A stretch of DNA of 64,000 nt from Streptococcus canis (GTDB lineage Bacteria; Bacillota; Bacilli; Lactobacillales; Streptococcaceae). Of this stretch, positions 45,887 to 54,479 are shown piece after piece. Position numbers and translations under genes: made by a program. Below the pieces are notes generated by a model. It was given only the letters and a program-made list of their open reading frames with translations, made no database searches and was not told the origin of the DNA. The stretch covers positions 319,001 to 383,000 of the forward strand of contig NZ_LR134293.1 of assembly GCF_900636575.1 (NCBI RefSeq). The letters are read 5' to 3'. Each line of letters begins with the position of its first letter. Position 1 is the stretch's first letter.

Positions 45887-47623
45887 TCATTGTGTTAAAA
45901 ATTCAGCTAAAGGGCCTAGCACAAGAGCTGGCAAGAAAGTCAAGGCTGATATGATTAGCACTACCACCCCTAAACTAATGGTAAAGGTTCCTGTGTCTGT
46001 TTTTAAAGAGCCAAGGGAATCATTCACAGGTGGCTTTCTCATTAACGAACCAGCAATCGCCAACTGAAGAATCAAGGTCACATAGCGTCCCAAAAACATG
46101 GCTAATCCTGTGGACATATTCCAGAATAGAGTATTGTCTTTCAATCCTTCAAATCCTGATCCATTATTGGCGGAAGCTGAGGTGAATTGATAAATCACTT
46201 GTGATAAGCCATGAAAACCTGGATTGGTGACACTGCTAAGTCCTGCTGGTAATAAGACAGCTAAGGCTGAAAACCCTAGAATAATCACAGGATGAATCAT
46301 AATGCCTAAGGCAATTAAGGTCATCTCCTTACCTTCAATTTTTTTCCCTAAATAAACAGGTGTCCGTCCAATCATCAACCCACAGATAAAAACAGTCAGT
46401 AAAACGTACAGCATCATATTCATTAGGCCAACACCCTTACCACCAAAGATAACATTGAGCATCATGTTCATCATAGCTACTCCACCACTCAGAGGCGTCA
46501 AGGTATCGTGCATATTATTCACCGAACCCGTTGTAAAGGCCGTTGTTATTTCTGTAAAGAGGCCAGACATGGGAATACCGAACCGAACTTCCTTGCCCTC
46601 CATGCTTCCCATTGATTGGTTCAGACCTAACTGATGCAAGAAAGGATTCCCTTTACTTTCTGACCAAACAATCAGTGCTAACCCCACAACAAACAAGGAG
46701 AGCATAACAAGCAAAAGCGGTCTTGCTTGTCTGCCTAGCTGAACAGTCATGGGATTAGAGGAAACTTTCTGTAAGGAAGTAAGAGGATGGGATTCCTTTT
46801 TCTGCGCTGTAACCATATAGCCAAAGGCAACTAGCATTGACCCTGGCAACAACATCATTGACAGCATTTCTATAATATTTGTAATCACATTAGGGTTTTC
46901 AAAAGGAGTTGCTGAATTCGCCGCAAAAAAACCACCACCATTGGTTCCCAAGTGTTTAATGATTTCAAGAGAGGCAACTGGCCCCATTGCAATACCTTGT
47001 AAGTTGCCCTCCAAGGTGGTCACGTTTAACTCTTTTGCCAATGTTTGAGGAACTCCTTGTGAAATAAGCAGTAAGGCTCCCACGATTGAAAGGGGAAGTA
47101 AGACCCGAGTAATAACACGCACAAAGTCAACATAGAAATTCCCCATGTCTTGGTATTTTCCTGACACCCCTCTGATAAAGGCCATAGCAGCAGCATAGCC
47201 CGAAGCAGCTGAGGTAAACATCATAAAAGTAATAACCACCATCTGACTAAGAAAAGACAAATCCTTTTCACCAACGTAATCTTGTAAATTAGAATTAGTG
47301 ATAAAGGAGATGACCGTGTTAAAACTCAAGCTTGATTCTAATGAACCCACACGGTTGGGATTCAAAAAGAGAAAAGCTTGTGTTCGTAGAATCAGATAAG
47401 CCACTAGAGCCATAACAGCATTGGTTAAAACAAGAGCCACAGCATACTGTTTCCAAGTCATACCTTTTTTATCCACGTCAAGCAGCCTATAAATACCTCG
47501 ATCAATAGGGTCCATGATAGGATCTGCAAAAGTTTTTTGCTGACTAGCAACATGGTAAAGGTACTTTCCTGTTGGTAATATGAGAAGACAAGCTAATGCT
47601 AAGACAAAGATGATTTGTAACAT
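45887..47623 (-). CDS. kdpA: Potassium-transporting ATPase subunit KdpA
   Basis: A 578-residue membrane protein of the SKT superfamily that binds and conducts K+. Selectivity-filter-like loops are visible: [48 protein letters not shown] and [16 protein letters not shown]. It begins 12 bp after kdpF and overlaps the kdpB start region. The high-affinity system is used when external K+ is scarce; Kdp is uncommon in streptococci, so a horizontally acquired block is plausible (inference). Confidence 0.95.
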   Translation of the reverse strand: MLQIIFVLALACLLILPTGKYLYHVASQQKTFADPIMDPIDRGIYRLLDVDKKGMTWKQYAVALVLTNAVMALVAYLILRTQAFLFLNPNRVGSLESSLSFNTVISFITNSNLQDYVGEKDLSFLSQMVVITFMMFTSAASGYAAAMAFIRGVSGKYQDMGNFYVDFVRVITRVLLPLSIVGALLLISQGVPQTLAKELNVTTLEGNLQGIAMGPVASLEIIKHLGTNGGGFFAANSATPFENPNVITNIIEMLSMMLLPGSMLVAFGYMVTAQKKESHPLTSLQKVSSNPMTVQLGRQARPLLLVMLSLFVVGLALIVWSESKGNPFLHQLGLNQSMGSMEGKEVRFGIPMSGLFTEITTAFTTGSVNNMHDTLTPLSGGVAMMNMMLNVIFGGKGVGLMNMMLYVLLTVFICGLMIGRTPVYLGKKIEGKEMTLIALGIMIHPVIILGFSALAVLLPAGLSSVTNPGFHGLSQVIYQFTSASANNGSGFEGLKDNTLFWNMSTGLAMFLGRYVTLILQLAIAGSLMRKPPVNDSLGSLKTDTGTFTISLGVVVLIISALTFLPALVLGPLAEFLTQ

Positions 47624-47635
47624 CTCACATTCCTC

Positions 47636-47713
47636 CTAAAATCGCTCTGGGTGTAACAGAGCATAAAACAAATAACTGATTAATAAGCCAAGAATGATTC
47701 CTAATATTATCAT
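47636..47713 (-). CDS. kdpF: KdpF, small stabilising subunit of the Kdp ATPase
   Basis: A 25-residue single-helix peptide (MIILGIILGLLISYLFYALL, then HPERF) ending in the YALLHPERF signature of KdpF. It sits directly before kdpA, whose ribosome-binding site GGAGG overlaps the kdpF stop (TAGGAGG). Easily missed because of its length. Confidence 0.92.
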   Translation of the reverse strand: MIILGIILGLLISYLFYALLHPERF

Positions 47714-47730
47714 GGTATCACCCTCTCTTT

Positions 47731-47829
47731 CTAATCATCTTTGAGTCGTTTGTCACACCAGGCAATAAAGCCAAGCACCAACAGAAAACTCAAAAACAAA
47801 ATGAAAAACATTATGACATCTACTAGCAT
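47731..47829 (-). CDS. 32-aa hydrophobic peptide heading the kdpFABC operon
   Basis: A 32-residue one-helix peptide ending GFIAWCDKRLKDD, with AGGAGG 5 nt before the ATG at 47829 (an ATG one codon earlier is too close to that site). It lies 17 bp upstream of kdpF, first in the transporter operon. Similar short peptides with a terminal WCD-type motif precede kdpF in other Gram-positives as I recall (orfZ/orfY of C. acetobutylicum). Function unknown; possibly a second small pump subunit. Confidence 0.75.
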   Translation of the reverse strand: MLVDVIMFFILFLSFLLVLGFIAWCDKRLKDD

Positions 47830-47854
47830 CATATCCTCCTTCAACAATGTGATT

Positions 47855-47922
47855 ATTCTAGCACTAAAGAAATAAAGGTGGTATAAAGATTAAGTATGCC
47901 AGATAAAGATAATATAAAGATT
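47855..47922 (-). promoter_or_regulatory. kdpFABC promoter with two direct-repeat boxes (KdpE sites)
   Basis: On the minus strand an extended -10 TGCTAGAAT ends at 47855 and the -35 is poor (TACCAC). Two identical AATCTTTATA boxes lie at 47891-47882 (touching the -35) and 47922-47913, 31 bp or three helical turns apart, with a partial copy (ATCTTTATC) between. The layout suits activation by KdpE; binding is inferred. Confidence 0.7.
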
Positions 47923-47930
47923 GACCCATT

Positions 47931-47968
47931 AAAAAAGTCTGGGACAAGAGGTCCTCAGACTTGTTTTA
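47931..47968 (-). terminator. Terminator between kdpE and the kdpFABC operon
   Basis: AAGTCTG/CAGACTT stem with an inner GGAC/GTCC stem, and TTTTTT following on the minus strand. It ends the kdpDE transcript, making the two units separately controlled. Confidence 0.75.
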
Positions 47969-48016
47969 AATAGCTGCAAAGGCATCACCTATCGGATGAA
48001 TGACATTCTGTTTAGC

Positions 48017-48742
48017 TTATTTATTGGCACCATCTTCGATTTTGACGAGACGATAACCAATGCCAATATGGGTTTGAATCATTTTGGGGTAACCAGACCC
48101 TAATTCAATTTTTTTGCGCAGCGTATTCACAAAAACCCGCAGGGCTGAGAAGTCTTCCTCATAATAACCCCAAATCTCCTTGACAATAAAGCGATAGGTC
48201 AAGACCCTATCGACATTCTCTGACAAGAGACAGAGCAACTTATACTCGATTGGAGTCAAGTGAATTTCTTGGTCAGTAATAAACACACGATTGGCTAAAA
48301 AATCAATATGTAGCCAGCCATTGCTAAAGGCTGATGTTTTAGAACCATAGGCTCCTTGTTGCTCATGCTGTTTGGCTCTCCTAAGGTTGGCTCTTAGGCG
48401 AGCTAAAAGCTCATCAGCACTAAAGGGTTTGGTCAAATAATCATCTGCCCCAGCATCAAGGGCAGCAATCTTATCACTTTCTTCCCCGCGGGCACTAACA
48501 ACAATAATAGGCAGTTGCGAAAAGCCACGAACCTTGTCAATAATGTCTTTGCCATCCATATCCGGAAGACCAAGATCCAATATTAATAGGTCTGGGAGTT
48601 GCGAAACAATCTGACGCAAGGCAGATCTTCCTGTCTGCACTGCCACATAATGATAACCCTCAACTTCCATTGTCAGAGACAAGAGTTTGTTAATGGAAGG
48701 GTCATCTTCACAAATTAAAATCTTAACATTTTCATTTTTCAT
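48017..48742 (-). CDS. kdpE: KdpE response regulator
   Basis: A 241-residue OmpR/PhoB-type regulator. The receiver domain (about 1-120) has the acidic pair EDD, the phospho-acceptor Asp in LLILDLGLPDMDG and the Lys of TKPFSADELLARL. The winged-helix domain carries HLTPIEYKLLCLL and ALRVFVNTLRKKI. It overlaps kdpD by 11 bp, so the pair is translationally coupled. It should activate the downstream kdpFABC promoter. Confidence 0.93.
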   Translation of the reverse strand: MKNENVKILICEDDPSINKLLSLTMEVEGYHYVAVQTGRSALRQIVSQLPDLLILDLGLPDMDGKDIIDKVRGFSQLPIIVVSARGEESDKIAALDAGADDYLTKPFSADELLARLRANLRRAKQHEQQGAYGSKTSAFSNGWLHIDFLANRVFITDQEIHLTPIEYKLLCLLSENVDRVLTYRFIVKEIWGYYEEDFSALRVFVNTLRKKIELGSGYPKMIQTHIGIGYRLVKIEDGANK

Positions 48743-51377
48743 GTAATACTGGCACCTCCACTAATGGTAATGTAAAGCCAATGGTAACCCCTTTAGGGCT
48801 ATTGTCACGGACATAAATGGTCCCTCCATGTGCTGTAACGATACTCTTACATAAGGATAACCCTATTCCCAGTCCTCTTTTGCCATCAGCTGCCGCAGTT
48901 TCTGCCGTGTAAAAAAGGTCAAAAACCTTTTCTTTTGCCTGGTCGCTAATGCCAGGCCCATCGTCAGAAACCTCAACCACCAGATTCTGGTCTTTTTGCT
49001 TACTGGTCAATGTAATCTGCGACCCTTCAGGCGTGTATTTAACTGCATTATTGATGATATTAATCAACACTTGCACAATTAAGGGACCATCCATTTTGGC
49101 CATTAATAGGTCATTTGATAAGGCTAAAACAAAGTTATGGTACTTGAGGTGTCGATCGACATGTTTCAAGGCCTCCTCAACTACCTCATCCAAAATATTG
49201 GTGCTTAGCGAGAGGGTCATGTCATTATCCAATTTGGTAATCGACAATAAATTTTCAACCAGATTAATCAACCACATGGAGTCATCGTAGATATAGGTGG
49301 CTAATTCTGTTAGCTGCTGTTTCTCTAAGGTCTCACCCGTTTCCATCATTAATCTTGCCTGACCCGATATGCTTGTCAGTGGGGTTCGCAAGTCATGTGA
49401 GATGGCCCTTAACAAGTTAGCCCTTAACTGTTCTTTTTGCATTTTAAGTTCTATTTTTTGTTGTTCTTCACGTAATCTTTCTTTTTCTAAGGCCAGGGCG
49501 GCTTCTCCTAAAACAGCTAGAATCACAGATTTTTCAAACAGGTCAACGGCCGCCTTGTCCTCCATTAGGATACCAATAATGGCAAAAACATGGTCCTTTC
49601 CTCTGACAGATAAATACAGGAATTTGGCAGCCGACAAGGTGTTTGTTGTGGCTCCGGCTCGTTTATTGTTATGTAACACCCACTCAACCACTCCTCGCTC
49701 ATTGAGTTGGTCATAATCGGCTAAGGTCTGCAAAGACTGACTGGTGGGAAAATACTTGGGCTCCTCCAAAATGCCAGCTGTTACAGGATAAATCACCACA
49801 TCGCGATCCAATAATTTTTTGACCTGAACAGCCAGTTCTTCTAAAATATCTGGAATAGTGTCTGCCTGAGACAAGCCTTTATTGGTTTGTAATAAGAGCT
49901 CTGTTCGGTAAGATTTTTCAGTAGACAATCTTGCCTGTTCTTGAATCCGTTTGATGAGACTAGAAGTGATTAAACCAGCAATCAGCATAATGATAAAAGT
50001 GATGGGATAATTAGGACTAAAGGCTACAAAGGTATAGTAGGGCACCGTGAAAAAATAATTAAAACAAAGGACTGATAAGATAGAAGAAATCACACTGGAG
50101 AGTTTTCCTTTTGTCCAAACAGCATTGAGCTGAACCCCTAAAATATAGATGGTAATAATATTATCAACACTGAAGTTCCAGTAACGGAATAAAAGACCCG
50201 TTAAGGTTACTAGCAACAACATTACTAATGTTTTAAGCAAGTCACTGAAGGAAAATTGCCACTTAGGAATCCAAGAAACAAAGGAGAACTTATCATGGTA
50301 AGGCGCTTTTTTTCCTCTGGCATTGGGAATTACAAAAATATCCAAATCAGGAACAGACTGGCTAAGCACTTCCACAATATTTTCTTTCGGCCAAATGGTT
50401 TTGTCGCTGCTTTTTCCGACCACCAACTTGGAAACATGGCTCACCTTGGCATAATCAACAATCTGCTTGGACACATTGTCAGCATCCACAATTGACACTT
50501 TGGCACCTAACTGTTCTGCCAATTCCAGGTGCTGACGTAACTTGTTATCAGCTTCCTGATTCGTAGATTCTCTATCTAAACTGCCAATATATAAGGCTGT
50601 AAAGTCTGCATTAAAAGCACTGGCCAGCCTTGATGCAGCACGAATGACATGTGAAGCGTAGGGAGACGGTGACACACAGACCAAGACATGTTCTTTGGTC
50701 ACAAGACTGGCTTTGACTTTTTCTGACCGGATAGCACTTTGATTAATCTGATCGGCAGCCTTACGTAGAGCGATTTCTCTTAGAGCTATTAATTTTTCTT
50801 CGGTAAAAAAATGGTGTTTGGCCAGATTAGCTTGCGATTTAGCGTAGATTTTCCCTTTATCCAGTCGTTCAAGTAAATCTAAGGGCTCAATATCCACCAA
50901 TTCAATCTGATCGGCCTGATTAAAAACAGCATCTGGAATTCTTTCATTAACTTGAATGCCTGTAATGGTTTCAATCACATCATTTAAACTCTCAATATGT
51001 TGAACATTTACAGTAGTGTAGACATTGATACCTGCGCAAAGCAATTCCCTAATATCTTGATACCTCTTTTTATTACGCGACCCAAAAGAGTTAGTATGGG
51101 CTAATTCATCCACTAAGATAATGTGTGGCTGGCGTTTTAGAGCAGCATCAATGTCAAATTCCTTTAAGGTAATGCCTTTATACTTTATGGTTTTGGGAGA
51201 TAAGTGCTCAAGTCCAGCTAATAAAGCCGTTGTTTCAGGTCGATTATGAGGTTCGATATAACCTGCCACCACATCTACCCCAGCTTTTTTAGCTTTCTGA
51301 GCTTCGTTAAGCATGGCATAAGTTTTTCCAACTCCTGCCGCATAGCCAAAATAAATTCTTAACTTTCCTGTTTGCAT
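48732..51377 (-). CDS. kdpD: KdpD sensor histidine kinase with c-di-AMP-type USP domain
   Basis: An 881-residue sensor. The N-terminal KdpD domain (1 to about 210) has Walker A GYAAGVGKTYAML and LVDELAHTNSFGSRNKKRYQD. The USP domain (about 230-350) has Ser236-Pro-Ser238, exactly 20 residues, then FTALY (259-263), matching the SXS-X20-FTAXY motif tied to c-di-AMP binding in S. aureus KdpD. Four membrane segments (about 380-480), a GAF-like region, and the kinase core with His661 in SHDLRTPLTS and NNAVKYTPEG, DDGPGIS, GLGIGLSLC complete it. All motifs are intact. c-di-AMP control is inferred from the motif. Confidence 0.94.
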   Translation of the reverse strand: MQTGKLRIYFGYAAGVGKTYAMLNEAQKAKKAGVDVVAGYIEPHNRPETTALLAGLEHLSPKTIKYKGITLKEFDIDAALKRQPHIILVDELAHTNSFGSRNKKRYQDIRELLCAGINVYTTVNVQHIESLNDVIETITGIQVNERIPDAVFNQADQIELVDIEPLDLLERLDKGKIYAKSQANLAKHHFFTEEKLIALREIALRKAADQINQSAIRSEKVKASLVTKEHVLVCVSPSPYASHVIRAASRLASAFNADFTALYIGSLDRESTNQEADNKLRQHLELAEQLGAKVSIVDADNVSKQIVDYAKVSHVSKLVVGKSSDKTIWPKENIVEVLSQSVPDLDIFVIPNARGKKAPYHDKFSFVSWIPKWQFSFSDLLKTLVMLLLVTLTGLLFRYWNFSVDNIITIYILGVQLNAVWTKGKLSSVISSILSVLCFNYFFTVPYYTFVAFSPNYPITFIIMLIAGLITSSLIKRIQEQARLSTEKSYRTELLLQTNKGLSQADTIPDILEELAVQVKKLLDRDVVIYPVTAGILEEPKYFPTSQSLQTLADYDQLNERGVVEWVLHNNKRAGATTNTLSAAKFLYLSVRGKDHVFAIIGILMEDKAAVDLFEKSVILAVLGEAALALEKERLREEQQKIELKMQKEQLRANLLRAISHDLRTPLTSISGQARLMMETGETLEKQQLTELATYIYDDSMWLINLVENLLSITKLDNDMTLSLSTNILDEVVEEALKHVDRHLKYHNFVLALSNDLLMAKMDGPLIVQVLINIINNAVKYTPEGSQITLTSKQKDQNLVVEVSDDGPGISDQAKEKVFDLFYTAETAAADGKRGLGIGLSLCKSIVTAHGGTIYVRDNSPKGVTIGFTLPLVEVPVLHEK

Positions 51378-51399
51378 AGCACCACCTTAATCAACTGAC

Positions 51400-51462
51400 C
51401 TTCCTTTTACAAGGAAGTCATTCCTACGGAATTATTATAGTCTTGTTTTTTAATTTTCACAA
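51400..51462 (-). promoter_or_regulatory. kdpDE promoter and leader palindrome
   Basis: Minus strand -35 TTGTGA (51462-51457), 17-bp spacer, -10 TATAAT (51439-51434). A perfect CTTCCTT-TTAC-AAGGAAG palindrome (51400-51417) lies in the leader at about +10 to +27 and may be an operator or a short hairpin. Confidence 0.65.
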
Positions 51463-51637
51463 TAAAAGACTGTCGAATACTTCTTTTTAGCATAAACACT
51501 TGCTAAATCTGACCTTAGCAGCCTGCTTATTGAGAGGTAAAAGCATTTTTCTAAATAGGAAAATGATTCCTGAATGGCTAATACAGAAGACCAGTGCTTT
51601 TTTGTTTGTCCCTGCTTTTTATGTTGAAATAATGCTT

Positions 51638-52169
51638 TTATGACTTGTCCGTGCTTAGCTCTGAACTATTAGCTGGCATAGCTGGTCTAGGTATCAGTGC
51701 CTGATCCATTTTTTCTGCATTAGGAGTTGGTAGGGCCTTTTTCTTAACCAATAAGGCCTGAGTCTTTTGCCACTCTTGTTCGGACAAGTCTGTTTTGTTT
51801 ATCGTTCCCAAAGAACCCCTTCCTGATCTTGGGATACTAAACGAACCATCTTTCGAAACAGCTAAAACATCTTGTGGGGCAAAAATATGACCATCTGGTA
51901 TTGCAAAACAGCCTTCTACAATCATTTTTGGGACTTCTTCAGCAGAATGAATGATTTGCCAATTTTCCATACCAGTACGTTTGGCAGTAAAAGTGACATT
52001 GGTAATTACTGTCTCGGCTTCTTCGTGCCCTAGGTTAGACCAAGTGTCAGGTCGTGCCTCAGGTGTTAGTGTGGCTTCAACAAAAGTAGCTGACAACAAA
52101 GCCACTAGTGATTACTTAGCTGACCGACAGTTTTTTGAAAAAAAGCCGTTGTCATTCAAGTAGATTCAT
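51638..52169 (-). pseudogene. Decayed secreted-protein gene (two stops and a frameshift in the signal region)
   Basis: The C-terminal 155 codons are open from 52105 (GTG): VALLSATFVEATLTPEARPD and onward to SELSTDKS, no anchor motif. Upstream, an ATG at 52169 with AGAGGA before it opens MNLLE, then TGA, QRLFFKKLSVS, TAA, VITS. A 2-nt loss would then shift into VALLSATFVEA. Joined, these make a classic signal peptide (basic n-region, hydrophobic core, A-E-A end). So an exported protein of about 175 residues is inactivated by two nonsense codons and one frameshift, unless the GTG gives a cytoplasmic form. Family unknown. Confidence 0.65.
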
Positions 52170-52610
52170 AGTAGTATCCTCTTTTCTCAGTTCACTCACT
52201 ACCCATAGCATACTCTTGCTTAACCAATTTAGCAATAGTTTAAAAAACGTGAAAATTAAAAAAGATAATGATCGTTAAACTCGAATAATAGCTCCCTATT
52301 TTGCAACAATGCTGTTATTTTTTATTTTAGACTTTTTTAAAAAGCTAACGAGGGTTTTATCATTTTTTGTATGTTTAAACTTTCACAGTTTAGCTAAAAC
52401 GTTTTTTAGCACCTTAAGCCTATTGCTTTTTAGCTACGGTTATGAGCAAAGTGGCTATCTGATTATCTCTTTACTCTCGTTAGCTCCGCCCATTCTCCCT
52501 AACTAAAAAGACTTCTAACCATTAAACCAATTGTCTAATCATTAGAAATCTGATAGAGGGGAGAAGGGACAAATAGTTGTTATTTTCTTGCCCAACTAAT
52601 GTAGCTAAGT
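52170..52610. other. Intergenic region, no convincing gene
   Basis: AT-rich. A 65-codon hydrophobic plus-strand frame (52309-52506) lacks a ribosome-binding site and looks fortuitous. The region holds the upstream part of the decayed secreted-protein gene and the tail of the TetR gene. Confidence 0.45.
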
Positions 52611-53150
52611 CTACTTGTGCTGACAACATCCAATCATTTGCAAATAATAAGCTAGTAACTCCCCTTCAGTAATCGGCTGTCTTTGATGTAGCCACCAAGT
52701 TAGGGTCTCAATAAAACTGGAAATGATAAATTGTTTCACAAAAGCTTCCGGTAAGCCTACCTTTTGCGGGACATAAGTGGCCATTAGTTGTGGGTAGACA
52801 TCGTGTTCCAACTCTGCACTTAACTTTAGGAGAAAATAAGGCTCTTTTGCTAATAAAAGACTGGCAACACTGTCTTTATTTTCTCTAAAATGCCCTAAAA
52901 TATGCTTTACATAATCTTCAAAGCCAATTTCTTGTTGCTGATGAAACAGATGATGAAAGAGTTCTTGGCATAATTGTTCTAGGAGTGCTTCTTTGCTGGC
53001 ATAATGGGCATAAAAAGTTGACCGTCCCACATTCGCCAAGTCAATAACATCTTGAACGGTCATGCGGTCATAGCCCTTGGCATTCAAAAGTTTTAAAAAG
53101 GCAGCATAGATGGCTTCCCTTGTTTTTTGCACACGTCGATCAGGAATCAT
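52611..53150 (-). CDS. TetR-family regulator, divergent from a CDF transporter
   Basis: A 179-residue regulator. The N-terminal helix-turn-helix reads MTVQDVIDLANVGRSTFYAH followed by YASKEALLEQL; the helical C-terminal domain ends with a Trp-rich EFF segment and HK tail (YLQMIGCCQHK). Gene pairing (TetR divergent from a cation diffusion facilitator) is like SczA/czcD of S. pneumoniae and GczA/CzcD of S. pyogenes, zinc-responsive systems. His/Cys residues at the C-terminus could bind metal, but this is not established. Confidence 0.83.
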   Translation of the reverse strand: MIPDRRVQKTREAIYAAFLKLLNAKGYDRMTVQDVIDLANVGRSTFYAHYASKEALLEQLCQELFHHLFHQQQEIGFEDYVKHILGHFRENKDSVASLLLAKEPYFLLKLSAELEHDVYPQLMATYVPQKVGLPEAFVKQFIISSFIETLTWWLHQRQPITEGELLAYYLQMIGCCQHK

Positions 53151-53175
53151 TCGGGGACATTTTATAGAATTTGTT

Positions 53176-53196
53176 CACTAAAGGACAGTTTTAGTG
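53176..53196. promoter_or_regulatory. Candidate operator between TetR and CDF genes
   Basis: Perfect 7-7-7 inverted repeat: CACTAAA (53176-53182), 7-nt spacer, TTTAGTG (53190-53196), in the 126-bp divergent region, 26 bp from the TetR start. Size and symmetry suit a TetR dimer. Confidence 0.6.
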
Positions 53197-53276
53197 TCTT
53201 AATTCTGGTAACCTTTCCGTTTAACATAGATAATAAAGATAAGTTCACACCTAAGTATAACAAAAAGGAGGTCACT

Positions 53277-54140
53277 ATGACAGCTTCTAGAAATATCCAG
53301 CTCGTTTTCTGGCTTAATCTTGGTTTTGCCATTATTGAAATGATCTTTGCCTGCCTCTTTTCCTCAGGGGCGGTTTGGGCTGATGCCATTCACGATTGTG
53401 GAGATGCCTTAGCTATTGGTTTATCTGCCTGGCTTGATCGCTATGCTCATCGGCCAAAGGACAACCAATTTACCATGGGATATCATAGCTTCCGATTATT
53501 GGGGGCCTTACTAACAGGTCTTGTCTTGATAGGAGGTTCGGTTGGCGTTATCCTCACTAATTTTCCAAAATTATGGGATCCCCCTACTATTGATAGCCAA
53601 GGGACACTTGTTTTAGGAATCTTTGCTATTGTGATTAATCTTGCCGCCAGTTTCATCGTCAATTCAGGTCAGACAACTACTGAAAATCTGCTTAGCTTGC
53701 ATTTTTTAGAAGATATCCTCGGCTGGCTAGGTGTCATTTTGGTCTCGCTCGTCCTAAGGGTTCGTGAGTGGTATATTTTAGACCCTCTTTTATCTCTTCT
53801 AATTGCAGTCTTTATCTTGTCCAAGGCCCTTCCTAAAATGTGGGAAACCATAACAATCTTACTTGGAGCCCTCCCTCAAAGCATTTCCTATAAGGCCTTG
53901 CAAAGTGAATTAGCTGCGCTTTGTTTCCTGAAACATATTCATCAGCTAAACATCTGGTCACTAGATGGACTGGACAATAGGGCTACCATTCATATTTGCC
54001 TCACGAATGCCCATCGCTCTGACGACAAAACTTGCCGACAAAGCATTCATCAGATTTTTAAAAAACATCATATCCAGGAAGCAACCATTGAGATTGATCA
54101 GTCCTGTAGGGACCATGACAGTCATGGAATCTTGTCTTAA
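53277..54140 (+). CDS. Cation diffusion facilitator (CDF) metal efflux transporter
   Basis: A 287-residue inner-membrane metal/proton antiporter. Six hydrophobic segments; the metal-site motifs HxxxD occur in helix II (HDCGD) and helix V (HFLED), the His-Asp pattern associated with Zn2+/Cd2+ transport. A cytoplasmic C-terminal domain (about 205-287) has the usual His/Cys-rich ligands (HICLTNAH, CRDHDSHG). GGAGG precedes the ATG at 53277; upstream codons in frame overlap the TetR gene and lack support. Divergent from the TetR gene. Metal specificity is inferred. Confidence 0.87.
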   Translation: MTASRNIQLVFWLNLGFAIIEMIFACLFSSGAVWADAIHDCGDALAIGLSAWLDRYAHRPKDNQFTMGYHSFRLLGALLTGLVLIGGSVGVILTNFPKLWDPPTIDSQGTLVLGIFAIVINLAASFIVNSGQTTTENLLSLHFLEDILGWLGVILVSLVLRVREWYILDPLLSLLIAVFILSKALPKMWETITILLGALPQSISYKALQSELAALCFLKHIHQLNIWSLDGLDNRATIHICLTNAHRSDDKTCRQSIHQIFKKHHIQEATIEIDQSCRDHDSHGILS

Positions 54141-54159
54141 AACTATCCTGAAACTTTAA

Positions 54160-54273
54160 AGGCATGTCTTCGATGATGTCACGCTATCAGGATTAGAAGA
54201 TATAAGGCAAACCCTTAACCCAAATCAAGAACCAACTGACCCTTTTGATTTTCTAAAAAAGAAAAACTCCTGA
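54160..54273 (+). pseudogene. Coding-like fragment (38 codons) without a start
   Basis: The frame after a TAA at 54157 reads DVTLSGLEDIRQTLNPNQEP then TDPFDFLKKKNS and a stop. Its amphipathic, proline-capped composition looks like the C-terminus of a real protein, but nothing upstream completes it. Family unknown. Confidence 0.3.
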
Positions 54274-54302
54274 AACACAATAATATAAGCGTTTCGGGAG
54301 TT
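54265..54302 (+). terminator. Terminator after the CDF gene
   Basis: AACTCCTGAAAC (54265-54276) pairs with GTTTCGGGAGTT (54291-54302), one G-T pair, 14-nt loop. The T-tract is weak on both strands. Confidence 0.6.
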
Positions 54303-54479
54303 AGTTGACATCATAATCATTGAATCATTTTCATTGACACCTTCTAAAAATAGACTGTGTCTACGATCTGGGTGTTAACATTTTCTTTTTCTGATAATTT
54401 CTGCCTTTTCGCAGACTTACCTCGACTTCTGTCTACATTACTGATGACTGGTCAAATTATAAGTAAACATTCCATCATT

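Noticed and set aside
52309..52506. 65-aa hydrophobic plus-strand ORF
   Set aside because: No ribosome-binding site, Phe/Leu-rich from T-rich DNA, no context; considered fortuitous.
53127..53276. 50 extra N-terminal codons for the CDF transporter
   Set aside because: They overlap the divergent TetR gene and the operator, and a GGAGG site immediately precedes the ATG at 53277.
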